NCBI RefSeq assembly: GCF_027571385.1
Contig: NZ_CP085636.1
Span: 124,001 to 188,000, forward strand
Direction of reading: 5' to 3'
Origin: Shewanella sp. MTB7
GTDB lineage: Bacteria; Pseudomonadota; Gammaproteobacteria; Enterobacterales; Shewanellaceae
DNA: 64,000 nt
Part shown: piece by piece, positions 1 through 9,815 of the stretch
Layout: each line of letters opens with the position of its first letter
Numbering within the stretch: the first letter of the stretch is position 1
The notes under the pieces: model-generated
What the model saw: only the letters and a program-made list of their open reading frames with translations
Told to the model about the DNA's origin: nothing
Databases searched by the model: none
Made by a program: the position numbers and the translations under genes

Positions 1-88
1 CGATAATTCGTTCACTCTTGTATAAACCTTCGGCTTTTACTTGGGTAAGTTGTTGATTCATTTGATCGTAGAATGAGGTCTTTGCCAC
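1..88 (-). CDS. kbl: glycine C-acetyltransferase (2-amino-3-ketobutyrate CoA ligase), 5' end only
   Basis: Only the first 29 codons lie in the window; the gene continues off the left edge. It starts at a GTG behind a GGAG ribosome-binding site, and the peptide (MAKTSFYDQMNQQL..., then AEGLYKSERII) matches the start of Kbl, where a QL...AEGL(F/Y)K.ERII pattern is conserved. Kbl is a cytoplasmic PLP enzyme of threonine degradation, working with threonine dehydrogenase. In several gammaproteobacteria kbl lies near LPS core genes, which agrees with waaA nearby. The identification rests on a short peptide but the match is clear. Confidence 0.75.
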   Translation of the reverse strand, partial: MAKTSFYDQMNQQLTQVKAEGLYKSERII

Positions 89-346
89 CTGAATTCTCCT
101 TATATTAGCATTATTTTGTTTATTGGAGTGACGGTATTTTAACCTTAAACTTGCTCGGGCTTACAGCCTTTTTTGCTGGGGCTAGCTAGATTATTTAGAT
201 TAGGGGTACAGGAGAGTTCACATTAAAAAAACTAATCAATAGCAATTTAACGCTAGTTGTCAGGGAATAAGGTCCTAAGGCTTGATAATAGAGGATATTA
301 TTTAAAATAATATCCATTCAATAGAGTGAAGTGTGTTCTGGAGCGT

Positions 347-994
347 TTACTCGGTTGGTGCGGCTGCAAGTTCTCGATAATGTTGCTCTAACCTCATGAA
401 GGTGGTTAGCGAATCTGGTGTCGAGTAGGCCTTGGATATCATTAATATTCTAAGTAACCCTTCATATAGAGAGGACTTAGTGATCTCCATATTGCTCGAG
501 TGAGTCTGTTTATAACCAATCCAAAAACAAACAATCATGCGGATTGTTTCAGCTAGAGGGAGAATATCTTTCTTGTCTATTGCTATTACATCATCTTGAC
601 TGAGTTTCGTTAATACATGACTGCAACGTGTGAGTACCTGCTGTTGAGCGTCTAGGTAGAGTTGCTTTAAGACTTCATCACGATTCAAGATATCAGTGAG
701 ATTGGCATACATAAACCGGAACTCCCACATGGCATAGAACATGGCATCAAAGTAACCGATAAGCAGATCAAGCGTAACGGGTTCACCTTCATAGGGTTGA
801 AACCCCGTCTCCAGATGACTCTGGTATAAGGTAAAAATAGATCGAATGATATCCTCTTTATTACGAAAGTGATAATAGAGGTTACCAGGGCTTATCCCTA
901 AATGGGCTGCGATATGGTTAGTGGTGATACTCCGTTCACCTTTTTCATTAAACAGCTCCAGGCTGGCATAGATTATTTTATCGCGGGTTTTCAT
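347..994 (-). CDS. TetR/AcrR family transcriptional regulator
   Basis: A 215-residue protein with an N-terminal TetR helix-turn-helix at about residues 8-54: the ITTNHIAAHLGISPGNLYYHF stretch is the typical DNA-recognition segment, followed by KEDI. The rest is a helical ligand/dimer domain with no motif that names a ligand. Proteins of this kind are cytoplasmic repressors released by a small molecule. It lies alone between kbl and waaA, and no target is obvious. The RND pump 3.6 kb away is the kind of gene such regulators often control, but nothing in the sequence links them. Confidence 0.85.
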   Translation of the reverse strand: MKTRDKIIYASLELFNEKGERSITTNHIAAHLGISPGNLYYHFRNKEDIIRSIFTLYQSHLETGFQPYEGEPVTLDLLIGYFDAMFYAMWEFRFMYANLTDILNRDEVLKQLYLDAQQQVLTRCSHVLTKLSQDDVIAIDKKDILPLAETIRMIVCFWIGYKQTHSSNMEITKSSLYEGLLRILMISKAYSTPDSLTTFMRLEQHYRELAAAPTE

Positions 995-1296
995 TGTCGT
1001 CCTAATTGAATCGATGTTAAGTATTCAGGTCGATTGATACTGCCCAACATAGCCCTGATCTTGGATGAATATACCCAACCACTTCAAGGTGCCGAATTAA
1101 GCAGTCATGAAATGGTTTGAGTATACTAGCACTGACAGAATTCATCAGGCAAAATTGATTTACCCTAGTGACTAATTAAATTAGGCATAAATAGAGTGAG
1201 TCGCGAGCATAAACCGTAATGCAGCAGGGTATCTGATTAAGGTATGTTAGCATTACTCTACTAAACCGCTAATACGTTAAATAAGTATCAGATCAA
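995..1296. other. intergenic region between divergent tetR-like gene and waaA
   Basis: About 300 bases hold the promoters of two divergent genes. No RNA gene, terminator or long palindrome stood out, and no reading frame of note is present. Confidence 0.5.
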
Positions 1297-2562
1297 ATGA
1301 ATCGTTCTATATATTCAGCATTACTTTACCTCTTGTTACCCTTGCTCGTTTTGTACTTAGCATTTAGATCCATAAAAAGCCCAGACTATCGACGTCGTTG
1401 GGGAGAAAGGTTTGGTCTGACTAAGTTAAAACACAGTGATCTGTTGATCCATTCTGTATCTATGGGAGAAACGTTAGCAGCGATTCCTCTCATAAAGGCG
1501 ATCCAACAGCGCTATCCTCAGATGTCGATAACGGTTACGACTACGAGTCCTACAGGGTCTGCCGAGGTGGTTAAAGCCTTTGGAACGAGTGTTCAACACT
1601 GTTATTTGCCGTTTGATATCTCAATCTGTGTGGGACGTTTTTTACGTCAGGTATCACCTAAACAGATCGTTATCATGGAGACAGAGCTCTGGCCTAATCT
1701 GATCCATCAGGCATCCTCGCAAGGCATGAGGTTGATGCTAGCCAATGCAAGATTATCTGACAAATCAGCACGGCAATACAGCAAGCGAATGAAACTTATC
1801 CAGCCGATGTTACAGAGTTTAGATATCATTGCAGCGCAATCACAACAAACAGCTGATCGCTTCATTGAGTTAGGTGTCAGTCCTAGCAAAATTAACGTGT
1901 GTGGCAGTTTAAAATTTGATCTCTCGATCCCTGAGGATAAAATCACCCAAGCAAAAGCTTTGCGTCAGCAGTGGCGAGAACAGAGTGCGCCAATCTGGGT
2001 GGCGGGGAGTGTTCATCCAGGTGAATTCGACGCGATAATAGAGGCTCATAAGCGCTTATTAGCCTACAAAGCTGATGCGCTGTTGGTTATTGTCCCGCGG
2101 CATCCTGAGCAGTTTAATGCAGCAGCAGAGAAGATTGTTGCATCAGGCCTAAGCCTGGCTCGTCGTAGTCAGTGTGATGAGGTGGACTCAAGTACCCAAG
2201 TATTGCTTGGCGATACTATGGGTGAACTGTTGACCTTTTATGGCGCTGCCGATCAGGCCTTTATTGGTGGCACACTAATCAATAATGGTGGTCATAATCC
2301 ATTAGAGCCTGCCGCGTTTGGTTTACCTGTCTATGTAGGCCCTAATCATTGGGATTTTGCTGAGATAACTTGCTTACTGCAAGATGCTGGAGCCTTGAAA
2401 GTGATCGCATCTGCCGATGAGTTGGCCGAAGAGTTGATTGCGAAGTTTGATGATAAGCTGATTTACCAGACTGTTAGTGAAGCCAGTTTGCGTGTCGTTG
2501 ACACTAATAAGGGCGCATTGAAACAACAGTGTGAACTAGTTTGCCAACTCATTGATAGTTAA
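1297..2562 (+). CDS. waaA: 3-deoxy-D-manno-octulosonic acid (Kdo) transferase
   Basis: A 421-residue protein, the usual length for WaaA (KdtA). It transfers Kdo from CMP-Kdo to lipid IVA at the inner face of the cytoplasmic membrane, an essential step of lipopolysaccharide inner-core synthesis. An N-terminal membrane anchor (about residues 5-25) is followed by the acceptor domain with a GERFG stretch and the HSVSMGET motif holding the catalytic glutamate. The C-terminal GT-B half carries GGTLINNGGHNPLEPAAFG (about residues 325-343), the nucleotide-sugar binding signature of the family. The ATG has only a weak upstream ribosome-binding site. It stands alone between tetR-like and tag-like genes. 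Confidence 0.95.
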   Translation: MNRSIYSALLYLLLPLLVLYLAFRSIKSPDYRRRWGERFGLTKLKHSDLLIHSVSMGETLAAIPLIKAIQQRYPQMSITVTTTSPTGSAEVVKAFGTSVQHCYLPFDISICVGRFLRQVSPKQIVIMETELWPNLIHQASSQGMRLMLANARLSDKSARQYSKRMKLIQPMLQSLDIIAAQSQQTADRFIELGVSPSKINVCGSLKFDLSIPEDKITQAKALRQQWREQSAPIWVAGSVHPGEFDAIIEAHKRLLAYKADALLVIVPRHPEQFNAAAEKIVASGLSLARRSQCDEVDSSTQVLLGDTMGELLTFYGAADQAFIGGTLINNGGHNPLEPAAFGLPVYVGPNHWDFAEITCLLQDAGALKVIASADELAEELIAKFDDKLIYQTVSEASLRVVDTNKGALKQQCELVCQLIDS

Positions 2563-2663
2563 CTTTTGAGGGACTCGCTCTACATTGTTGCTAGGTATTG
2601 TTTACTGGTACTAGATTGCTTTATCTCATCATTTTCATACTATAGAGGACCATATTTGTTTGA

Positions 2664-3368
2664 GTGTCAGAGTTTACAATGAGCCAACTTGAATCTTTTG
2701 CATCAATTTATCAAAGAGCCAGTGATCGTAAAGGTGGGGATGAAAGTCTCGAGAGCCTGTTGAGTGGCAGTTTAACTGAAGATGAAATCGGTCAGTACAA
2801 AGATGCTGAACTGCTCTCTGAAATGAGTAAAAAAGTATTTCAATCTGGGTTTGTATGGCGAATTGTTGATAATAAATGGCCAGCTTATCAGGAGGCTTTC
2901 TTTAATTTTGATCCAAGCAAAGTCTTAATGCTATCCCATGAACAGTTACAGGAGAGGGCAAGCGATCCTAATCTGATCCGTCATATGAAGAAGACGATGG
3001 CTATCTATGATAATGCGCTTATGACCCATGATATCGCACTTGAGCATGGCAGTTTAGCCGAATATATTGGTCGTTGGCCTGCTGAAGAAATCACCGAACT
3101 TTGGGCTGTACTTAAGCGTCGAGGTACACGTTTAGGTGGCAATACTGGCCCCTACTTCTTGCGGGCAATAGGCAAAGATACGTTTCTGCTAACTGGAGAT
3201 GTTCAAGGTTACCTCACCTCCCATGGACTGGTGGACTTTGGTTTTAGTTCTAAGAGTGGTTTGAAGCAAACTCAAGGGGTATTTAATGCTTGGCAACAAG
3301 AGTCGGGTAGAAATCTGGCCGATATCAGTCGTGTTCTGGCTTGCAGTGTCGGTGATAATCGGATTTAA
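2664..3368 (+). CDS. DNA-3-methyladenine glycosylase I family protein (Tag-like, without N-terminal zinc cysteine)
   Basis: A 234-residue protein from a GTG start (2664); an ATG five codons in is possible, and neither has a good ribosome-binding site. The FQSGFVWRIVDNKWPAYQEAF, KRRGTRLGGNTGPYFLRAIG and C-terminal GDNR segments fit the Tag superfamily (HhH-like base-excision glycosylases removing 3-methyladenine). E. coli Tag ties its termini together with a zinc ion using an N-terminal cysteine; this protein has no cysteine in its first 200 or so residues, so that zinc site is missing. It belongs to the longer, divergent Tag branch seen in marine gammaproteobacteria. Activity is inferred. Confidence 0.75.
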   Translation: MSEFTMSQLESFASIYQRASDRKGGDESLESLLSGSLTEDEIGQYKDAELLSEMSKKVFQSGFVWRIVDNKWPAYQEAFFNFDPSKVLMLSHEQLQERASDPNLIRHMKKTMAIYDNALMTHDIALEHGSLAEYIGRWPAEEITELWAVLKRRGTRLGGNTGPYFLRAIGKDTFLLTGDVQGYLTSHGLVDFGFSSKSGLKQTQGVFNAWQQESGRNLADISRVLACSVGDNRI

Positions 3369-3386
3369 ATTCTATGTTACGTGAGT

Positions 3387-3411
3387 AAAAAAACCAGCCC
3401 GGGTGGGCTGG
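3387..3411 (-). terminator. rho-independent terminator of the TorF-type porin gene
   Basis: A 7-bp GC-rich stem (CCAGCCC/GGGCTGG, 3394-3411, 4-nt loop) is followed on the minus strand by a run of seven T. It lies about 75 bases past the porin stop codon and may also stop the convergent tag-like transcript. Confidence 0.8.
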
Positions 3412-3486
3412 TGCGAGATTGCTGAATAATTAGCAATAAATAGAGGTAGAGCTTTGTTGCAGGGTAAAACGTTTCGAACTTAAAAA

Positions 3487-4236
3487 TTAAAAGCTTTTGC
3501 TGATGCCGACAACAAATCGGTCATCAAAAATTTCTGTCTGTGTACCATAAACCTTGTGTGTACCATCAACAGTGCTGCCGTGATACCTAAGATCAAATTT
3601 TAGGCCTGCATAGGTTTTACTTAGGCCTAAGTTCCAGTGTCCCCAACCTTCAGCACCTTCGCCATCAAGATCTTGGTAACCTACTGAACCAGATAAATTG
3701 ATCCCGTTACTAAAAGCATAGCTGGGGTGAATTGCATAGTTAACCCCTTGCCAGCCATCGACACCAAACCAATCATCGAGAGTGGGTGTGACTTCCAATT
3801 GTACATTTGCTTGACCAAACTGCTTACCGACTTTAAGCCAAAGCTCGGTATAGTTCGAGTAGGAAGCGCCTGGATACAGATACGAGAAGACCATGACATC
3901 ATAGGTAAAGCCGCTGTCACCAAGCTCTCCTGCTTTACCGATAAATGGTGCGGTGACGATCTCAAGATTCGGATCGGCAAATTTGATGTTAGAGGCAAAA
4001 ACACCGCCGTACCAACCATCATCATTTCCCCAGCCTAACGTACCTTGTACTACGGGTACATCGCCGTCCATCGTTTCAGATTCACCACGGAAAACATAGT
4101 CAGATGCAAAAGTCAGGTTGCCATTGATGGTCCCCCCGAGTACTTGATTGCTATCTTCCGCCTGAGCCATTGATATGCCTGACAGCAATAAGCCACAGAT
4201 AATTAACTTGTGTTGAAGTTTCATTTTGATGGTCAT
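3487..4236 (-). CDS. TorF family putative outer-membrane porin
   Basis: About 249 residues. A longer frame begins at 4302, but the signal peptide (KLQHKLIICGLLLSGISMAQA, cleaved before ED) shows that the real start is one of the in-frame ATGs at 4245, 4236 or 4224; 4236 has a GAG about 9 bases upstream. The mature part is rich in alternating aromatic/glycine strands (FASDYVFRGESET, GWYGGVFASNI, FDLRYHGSTVDGTH) and ends with ...VVGISKSF, a C-terminal aromatic beta-barrel signature. This is the TIGR02001/TorF group of small barrels. The substrate is unknown. It is monocistronic with its own terminator. Confidence 0.8.
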   Translation of the reverse strand: MTIKMKLQHKLIICGLLLSGISMAQAEDSNQVLGGTINGNLTFASDYVFRGESETMDGDVPVVQGTLGWGNDDGWYGGVFASNIKFADPNLEIVTAPFIGKAGELGDSGFTYDVMVFSYLYPGASYSNYTELWLKVGKQFGQANVQLEVTPTLDDWFGVDGWQGVNYAIHPSYAFSNGINLSGSVGYQDLDGEGAEGWGHWNLGLSKTYAGLKFDLRYHGSTVDGTHKVYGTQTEIFDDRFVVGISKSF

Positions 4237-4675
4237 GAATGTCATCTCGTTTAAAGTATTCGTAAGCGCAAGGGCACTATAGGGAGAACTTGTGAATGAC
4301 AATGATGTCTGTGATGAATCAATAGCTAATGAATGTGAAAAATTATGAACGAATTGATATTCGGAAGAGAACAGCAGGTGGTGATAATGTTTTTTCCCAT
4401 TCTTACAATACTTTCAGCTGTAATCATACAAGTGAGCAACAATGATATCTGCAACAACTTAAATTTAACCATTCGTTAACATAAGGGGCTGTTTTTATGT
4501 GATAATTAGTATTGTTTTACAATTTTATTCCGCTTGCTCTTGTTGGGAAAGGCCAGTTGTGAGATAAAGTAAGGTTCAAATCTTACACAAAAATATGCTA
4601 CCCATGTATAAAGCTGCAGAGTTTTCTGCTGTCAGTATATGCACCTTTGATTGGTGGCATCGATTAGGAGTTCTC
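4237..4675. promoter_or_regulatory. divergent promoter region, porin / RND efflux operon
   Basis: About 440 bases separate the porin and efflux starts. The stretch is AT-rich and without convincing coding potential. A frame that extends the efflux adaptor upstream to 4595 is rejected because the lipoprotein signal begins at 4676. I did not find a clear operator. Confidence 0.45.
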
Positions 4676-5848
4676 ATGCGGCAAATAGTGAAAATTGCCT
4701 CTGTTATTAGCGTGGCGTTATGGATAACTGCTTGTGGGCAAAAAGCGAATGAAAATCAAGGCGCGGGTGCACCTAAGAGTGTCGAAGTTAGCGTGATGGA
4801 CGTTGTGTCTGGCCCTCAGTCTATTTTTGTAGAGCTCCCTGGTCGAAGTAAAGCCTATTTAGAAGCTGAGGTTCGTCCTCAAGTTTCGGGAATTATTACC
4901 GAACGTAGTTTTATCGAAGGTGGGGATGTGGAAAAGGGGCAGTCGTTATATCAAATTGATCCCGCCACTTATAAAGCTGTGGTGATAAGTGCTGAAGCTG
5001 ATCTTGCCCGTGCAAATGCAAGTCTGGTATCGGCTAAAGCCAAGGCTGCACGTTCTAATGAACTGGTTAAGATTAACGCTATTAGTCAACAAGATTTCGA
5101 TGATGCTGAGGCGCTATATAAAGAAGCTTTGGCCAGTGTGACGGTAGCGGAAGCTGCAATACACACAGCTAAAATCAATCTAGAATACACGCAAGTGCAA
5201 GCCCCTATTTCTGGCCATATTGGTGTGTCTAATGTGACTGCTGGTGCGTTGGTTACGGCTAACCAAACGCAAATTTTAACTAAAATTCAACAGCTAGATC
5301 CTATTAACGTGGATATCGCTCAGTCGAGTGTTCAATTGCTTCGGTTAAAAGCTAAATTGAAACAGGGTGAATTAAAAGCGACTAATAATGCTGATGTCAG
5401 TTTGGTTTTGGAAGATGGTACTACTTATCCTCAAAAAGGCTTGTTGCAGTTCTCTGAGGTGAGCGTCGATGAGAACACGGGGTCTGTGATATTAAGAGCC
5501 GAGTTTCCTAATCCTGACGGTATTTTAATGCCTGGCATGTATGTGCGCGCGCTGCTAAATACAGGCACAGATTCAGAAGCGATTTTAGTTCCTCAGAAGG
5601 CCATTACCCGTAATCCTAAAGGTCAAGCTATTGCCATGTTAGTCAATGCCCAGAACAAGGTTGAATCACGTGTAGTGACGACTGCTGAGGTGATTGATAA
5701 CCAGTGGCGTATCACCAAAGGTTTAGCGGTTGGCGATAAGTTGGTTGTTGAGGGCTTGCAAAAAATTCGTGCTGGATCAACGGTTACTACGGTTCCCGCA
5801 TCAGCCAATAAGCAGGTAAAACAGCCTGCTAGTCCATCTGATAAATAG
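4676..5848 (+). CDS. RND efflux periplasmic adaptor subunit (membrane fusion protein, lipoprotein)
   Basis: 390 residues from an ATG with an AGGAG site 5-6 bases upstream. Residues 1-20 are a lipoprotein signal ending in ITAC (Cys20 lipidated). Then come the beta-barrel/lipoyl halves (VRPQVSGIITERSFIEGGDVEKGQ; APISGHIGVSNVTAGALV) around an alpha-hairpin rich in Ala/Glu (about residues 95-160), and the membrane-proximal domain (LMPGMYVRALL). This is the AcrA/MexA/VmeA type. It links the inner-membrane pump encoded 9 bases downstream to a TolC-like channel, which is not encoded in the window. Confidence 0.93.
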   Translation: MRQIVKIASVISVALWITACGQKANENQGAGAPKSVEVSVMDVVSGPQSIFVELPGRSKAYLEAEVRPQVSGIITERSFIEGGDVEKGQSLYQIDPATYKAVVISAEADLARANASLVSAKAKAARSNELVKINAISQQDFDDAEALYKEALASVTVAEAAIHTAKINLEYTQVQAPISGHIGVSNVTAGALVTANQTQILTKIQQLDPINVDIAQSSVQLLRLKAKLKQGELKATNNADVSLVLEDGTTYPQKGLLQFSEVSVDENTGSVILRAEFPNPDGILMPGMYVRALLNTGTDSEAILVPQKAITRNPKGQAIAMLVNAQNKVESRVVTTAEVIDNQWRITKGLAVGDKLVVEGLQKIRAGSTVTTVPASANKQVKQPASPSDK

Positions 5849-5857
5849 GGTAATATT

Positions 5858-8800
5858 ATGGCACGTTTTTTTATTGACCGCCCTATATTCGCATGGGTTA
5901 TAGCCATTATCATTATGCTCGCTGGGATATTGTCAATTTTCATATTGCCAGTGTCCCAGTATCCAAGCATTGCACCACCAACTGTGGTGATCACAGCGAC
6001 TTATCCAGGAGCTTCAGCTAAGACCGTTGAAGATTCGGTGACTCAGGTTATCGAAGAGCGCATGACGGGTATCGACAACATGCGCTATTTTTCCTCAACC
6101 AGTGACAGTTTCGGTAATGGCATAGTCACACTGACTTTTAATGCTGGAACTGATCCTGATATTGCTCAAGTTCAGGTGCAAAATAAGCTGCAGTTAGCCA
6201 TGCCATTGCTGCCTCAGGAGGTTCAGGCTCAAGGTGTTAAAGTCAATAAGTCGAGCGCTGGCTTTTTGATGGTGATCGGTTTTGTGTCTCAGGACGGATC
6301 ATTAAATAAGAATGATATTGCCGATTATGTAGGGACTAACGTTCAAAATCCCATGAGCCGTGTTACTGGCGTTGGTGAGATTGAGATGTTTGGTGCTCAG
6401 TATGCGATGCGTATCTGGCTTGATCCTCTGAAATTGACCCAATATAACCTGACGAGTATCGATGTTATGTCATCGATCAGAGAGCAGAATGCTCAGGTCT
6501 CAGCAGGTCAACTTGGTGGTGTTCCGTCTTTGCCTGGTCAGCAGTTAAATGCGACCGTTTCAGCTCAGAGTCGTTTGAGTACGGTTGAGCAGTTTCAAAA
6601 AATAATTGTCAAATCAGATACGTCAGGCGCAATAGTTCTTCTTTCAGATGTGGCTCGTGTAGAACTGGGGGCGGAGAGTTATGCGGTTGAGTCATTCTAT
6701 AATGGTCGCCCAGCTGCGGGTCTTGCTATTAAGATTGCAACCGGTGCTAACGCATTGGCGACAGCAACTGCTGTTCGCGAAAAGATTGATGAGCTAAAAC
6801 CCTTCTTCCCTGAAGGACTTGAAGTGGTTTATCCCTACGATACGACGCCATTTGTTGAGAAGTCTATCGAAGGGGTTGTGCACACCTTGCTGGAAGCAGT
6901 GGCTTTGGTGTTCGTCATCATGTACCTGTTCTTGCAGAACTTCCGTGCAACCTTAATTCCTACCATTGCTGTACCTGTGGTTTTGCTGGGTACATTTGCG
7001 ATTCTTAATGTCACAGGTTACTCGATTAACACCTTGACCATGTTCGCCATGGTATTGGCTATCGGTTTGCTGGTGGATGACGCCATCGTGGTGGTGGAAA
7101 ACGTTGAACGCGTGATGCAAGAGGAGGGACTGAGTCCTATTGAGGCGACAAAAAAATCGATGGATCAGATCACCAGTGCCCTTGTCGGTATTGGTTTGAC
7201 CTTGTCGGCAGTATTTGTCCCTATGGCCTTTATGTCGGGTTCAACCGGTATTATTTACCGTCAGTTTTCGATCACAATTGTCGCGGCTATGGCATTGTCA
7301 GTCATGGTTGCTATCATACTGACTCCTGCGTTATGTGCGACGATGCTCAAACCAATTCCTAAAGGTGGAAGCCATGCTACAACAGGTTTCTTTGGTTGGT
7401 TTAACCGTAGTTTCGACAAAATGACTTCACGTTATGAAGCCAGTGTCGCGTCGATGATCAAGCGTACTGGTCGTGTGATGCTAGTTTATCTAGCCTTGAC
7501 GATTGCAGTAGGTTGGATTTTCATGCGCATGCCAACGGCCTTCTTGCCTAATGAAGATCAGGGCATCATGTTTACCCAAGCCATCTTACCAGTGAACTCG
7601 ACCCAAGAGAGCACGGCGAAAGTGATGGAAGAGGTGACCGACTACTATCTAAATAAAGAGGGCGAGAATGTAAGTTCTGTATTTAGTGTCTCTGGTTTCA
7701 GTTTCGCTGGTAGTGGTCAGAACATGGGTATGGCTTTTATCAGCTTGAAACCTTGGTCTGAGCGCGAAGGAGTAGGTCAAGGGGTGCAAGATGTAGCTGC
7801 TCGCGCCATGGGCACATTCATGTCATGGAGCAATGCTATTGTGGTTGCTTTTGTTCCCCCAGCTGTGATTGAGTTGGGAACGGCGAATGGTTTTGATATG
7901 TATCTGCAAGACCGAAATGGCCAAGGACACGAACAACTAGTTCAAGCTCGTAATGAACTCTTAGGTATGGCGGCTCAAAATCCTAATCTAGTGGGCGTAC
8001 GTCCAAACGGTCAGGATGATGCACCTATGTATCAGATTTCGATCGACCAAGCTAAGATTAGAGCCCTAGGCATAGATATTAATGCGGTTAATAGCGTGTT
8101 AGGTACTGCCTGGGGGGGATCCTACGTCAACGACTTTATTGATCGTGGTCGCGTGAAGAAAGTTTATGTACAAGGTGATGCTAAGTATCGGATGCAAGCT
8201 GAAGACCTTGATTCTTGGTATGTGCGAAACAACCTAGGTGAGATGGTACCATTTTCTGCTTTTGCGACTGGTAAATGGGAATATGCCTCGCCTCGTCTAG
8301 AGCGATTTAATGGATTACCCGCCATGAACATTCAAGGAAGTACAGCGCCAGGTTACAGTACTGGAGCTGCGATGGATGATATGGAAGCCATGGTGAAGAA
8401 GTTGCCTACAGGATTTGGTGTTGAGTGGAACGGTTTATCCTATGAGGAACGTCTCTCGGGTAATCAGGCTCCTATGCTATATGCCTTATCTGTATTGGTT
8501 GTATTTCTGGTACTTGCGGCGCTATACGAGAGTTGGTCTGTACCATTCTCGGTGATCTTAGTGATCCCACTGGGTATTATTGGTGCGCTTATTGCCATGA
8601 ATGCGCGTGGTCTGCCTAATGACGTATTCTTCCAAGTTGGTCTACTGACAACGGTCGGTCTGGCGACTAAGAATGCTATCTTGATTGTAGAATTCGCGAA
8701 AGAGTTCTACGAGAAAGGGGCTGGACTGGTAGAGGCCACTTTGCACGCCGTTCGTGTTCGTTTGCGTCCTATCTTGATGACGTCACTCGCTTTTGGTCTA

Positions 8801-8998
8801 GGTGTAGTACCATTAGCCATCAGTACTGGTGTCGGTTCTGGTAGCCAAAATGCTATCGGTACTGGCGTACTTGGCGGCATGATGAGCTCGACCTTTATTG
8901 GTATTTTCTTTATCCCAATCTTCTTCGTTGTGGTTGAGCGTATCTTCAGTAAACGTGAGCAGAAAAAGAAAGTTAAAGCTGAGACATCACCTGAATAA
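5858..8998 (+). CDS. RND multidrug efflux pump, HAE1 family inner-membrane transporter
   Basis: 1046 residues, the standard AcrB/MexB length. [17 protein letters not shown] is the typical start. Two sets of six membrane helices surround two large periplasmic loops. The proton-relay aspartates are present in [16 protein letters not shown] (helix 4), and the relay lysine in [13 protein letters not shown] (helix 10). It is a proton-driven exporter of hydrophobic drugs and bile-like compounds, working as a trimer with the adaptor encoded just upstream. Spacing of 9 bases and a terminator right after the gene indicate a two-gene operon. Confidence 0.96.
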   Translation: MARFFIDRPIFAWVIAIIIMLAGILSIFILPVSQYPSIAPPTVVITATYPGASAKTVEDSVTQVIEERMTGIDNMRYFSSTSDSFGNGIVTLTFNAGTDPDIAQVQVQNKLQLAMPLLPQEVQAQGVKVNKSSAGFLMVIGFVSQDGSLNKNDIADYVGTNVQNPMSRVTGVGEIEMFGAQYAMRIWLDPLKLTQYNLTSIDVMSSIREQNAQVSAGQLGGVPSLPGQQLNATVSAQSRLSTVEQFQKIIVKSDTSGAIVLLSDVARVELGAESYAVESFYNGRPAAGLAIKIATGANALATATAVREKIDELKPFFPEGLEVVYPYDTTPFVEKSIEGVVHTLLEAVALVFVIMYLFLQNFRATLIPTIAVPVVLLGTFAILNVTGYSINTLTMFAMVLAIGLLVDDAIVVVENVERVMQEEGLSPIEATKKSMDQITSALVGIGLTLSAVFVPMAFMSGSTGIIYRQFSITIVAAMALSVMVAIILTPALCATMLKPIPKGGSHATTGFFGWFNRSFDKMTSRYEASVASMIKRTGRVMLVYLALTIAVGWIFMRMPTAFLPNEDQGIMFTQAILPVNSTQESTAKVMEEVTDYYLNKEGENVSSVFSVSGFSFAGSGQNMGMAFISLKPWSEREGVGQGVQDVAARAMGTFMSWSNAIVVAFVPPAVIELGTANGFDMYLQDRNGQGHEQLVQARNELLGMAAQNPNLVGVRPNGQDDAPMYQISIDQAKIRALGIDINAVNSVLGTAWGGSYVNDFIDRGRVKKVYVQGDAKYRMQAEDLDSWYVRNNLGEMVPFSAFATGKWEYASPRLERFNGLPAMNIQGSTAPGYSTGAAMDDMEAMVKKLPTGFGVEWNGLSYEERLSGNQAPMLYALSVLVVFLVLAALYESWSVPFSVILVIPLGIIGALIAMNARGLPNDVFFQVGLLTTVGLATKNAILIVEFAKEFYEKGAGLVEATLHAVRVRLRPILMTSLAFGLGVVPLAISTGVGSGSQNAIGTGVLGGMMSSTFIGIFFIPIFFVVVERIFSKREQKKKVKAETSPE

Positions 8999-9021
8999 AG
9001 AGGTCAGTCAGTTTTGATATG

Positions 9022-9046
9022 AAAGCCCGGCATTCGTCGGGCTTTT
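9022..9046 (+). terminator. rho-independent terminator of the RND operon
   Basis: Stem AAGCCCG/CGGGCTT with an 8-nt loop followed by a T-run, about 25 bases after the pump stop codon. Confidence 0.9.
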
Positions 9047-9227
9047 TGTTGGTTTAAATTCATTGGTATTTACATTGAAATGTGCACTCTGCCAGTGAAA
9101 AAATCTCCTCACTTTCATCTTTCAATAATCTTTATAAAGACTTATACATCAGCTATTCACTTAAGACCTCCTATAATATAACTAATGAGTTGGTTTTCTT
9201 TTGATATTTTTCTTCAGGAGGAGGGCT

Positions 9228-9758
9228 ATGATTAGTCGTAGAAACTTAAAGCAGGAACATGAGCTCGCTGTGTTGAACTCTTTTGCTGAGCATTTAAAAA
9301 TGGAGGGGAAATCACTCGAAATTCTGGAGCAACCAGATCCACCTGAAGCTATTGTTAATATAAATAAAATTAAAACGTGGATTGAAATTACTGACGCTTT
9401 TTTAGATCAGGAGCATGCCCGTAGCTTGATGAGCAGTATTGCCGATGAGGTGCCTCATATTGTCGATGAGACAAGAGTGGAGGATGAGATTAAGCCTGAT
9501 TTTCAATCTGTGGTTCATGGGGTTATTGCTAAGAAATATGATAAAAAAACAATGCTGCAAACCCATAGCACATTTGGTCGAGGGATCTTACTGGTAGGCA
9601 TCTTTACGCCCTTTAATTCTGCTAGTGGCATTGCTCTTGAGGAGAGGGAAAACATACGCGAGTTGGTAGACAATAAGTCGATGGCTATTTTCGATAAAAT
9701 TTATGTCTATGACGGTACCCTAGAGCACAAATTTTACCTATTATTTGAGTTGATTTAG
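9228..9758 (+). CDS. hypothetical protein
   Basis: A 176-residue soluble protein; the start is the ATG preceded by an unusually strong AGGAGGAGGG site, nine codons inside a longer frame. No family was recognised. It is acidic in the middle (DEVPHIVDETRVEDEIKPDF) and has a WIEITDAFLDQEHA stretch near residue 52 that faintly resembles nuclease-fold cores, but no catalytic set can be defended. No signal peptide or membrane segment. It is monocistronic and ends at a large inverted repeat shared with the convergent abgT-like gene. Confidence 0.6.
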   Translation: MISRRNLKQEHELAVLNSFAEHLKMEGKSLEILEQPDPPEAIVNINKIKTWIEITDAFLDQEHARSLMSSIADEVPHIVDETRVEDEIKPDFQSVVHGVIAKKYDKKTMLQTHSTFGRGILLVGIFTPFNSASGIALEERENIRELVDNKSMAIFDKIYVYDGTLEHKFYLLFELI

Positions 9759-9772
9759 TCAGTTAGGTTGGC

Positions 9773-9809
9773 AACATTGCTCGGGAAATCAGATTTCCCG
9801 AGCAATGTT
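9773..9809. terminator. bidirectional terminator / perfect 18-bp inverted repeat
   Basis: AACATTGCTCGGGAAATC (9773-9790) and its exact reverse complement (9792-9809) are separated by one base. It lies between two convergent genes, so it probably terminates both. The arms are longer than usual for a terminator. Confidence 0.8.
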
Positions 9810-9815
9810 TATATC

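Noticed and set aside
3727..4038. Plus-strand frame opposite the porin gene
   Set aside because: Shadow of a beta-barrel gene with a clear signal peptide and C-terminal signature on the other strand.
4595..4675. Upstream extension of the efflux adaptor
   Set aside because: The lipoprotein signal and AGGAG site place the start at 4676.
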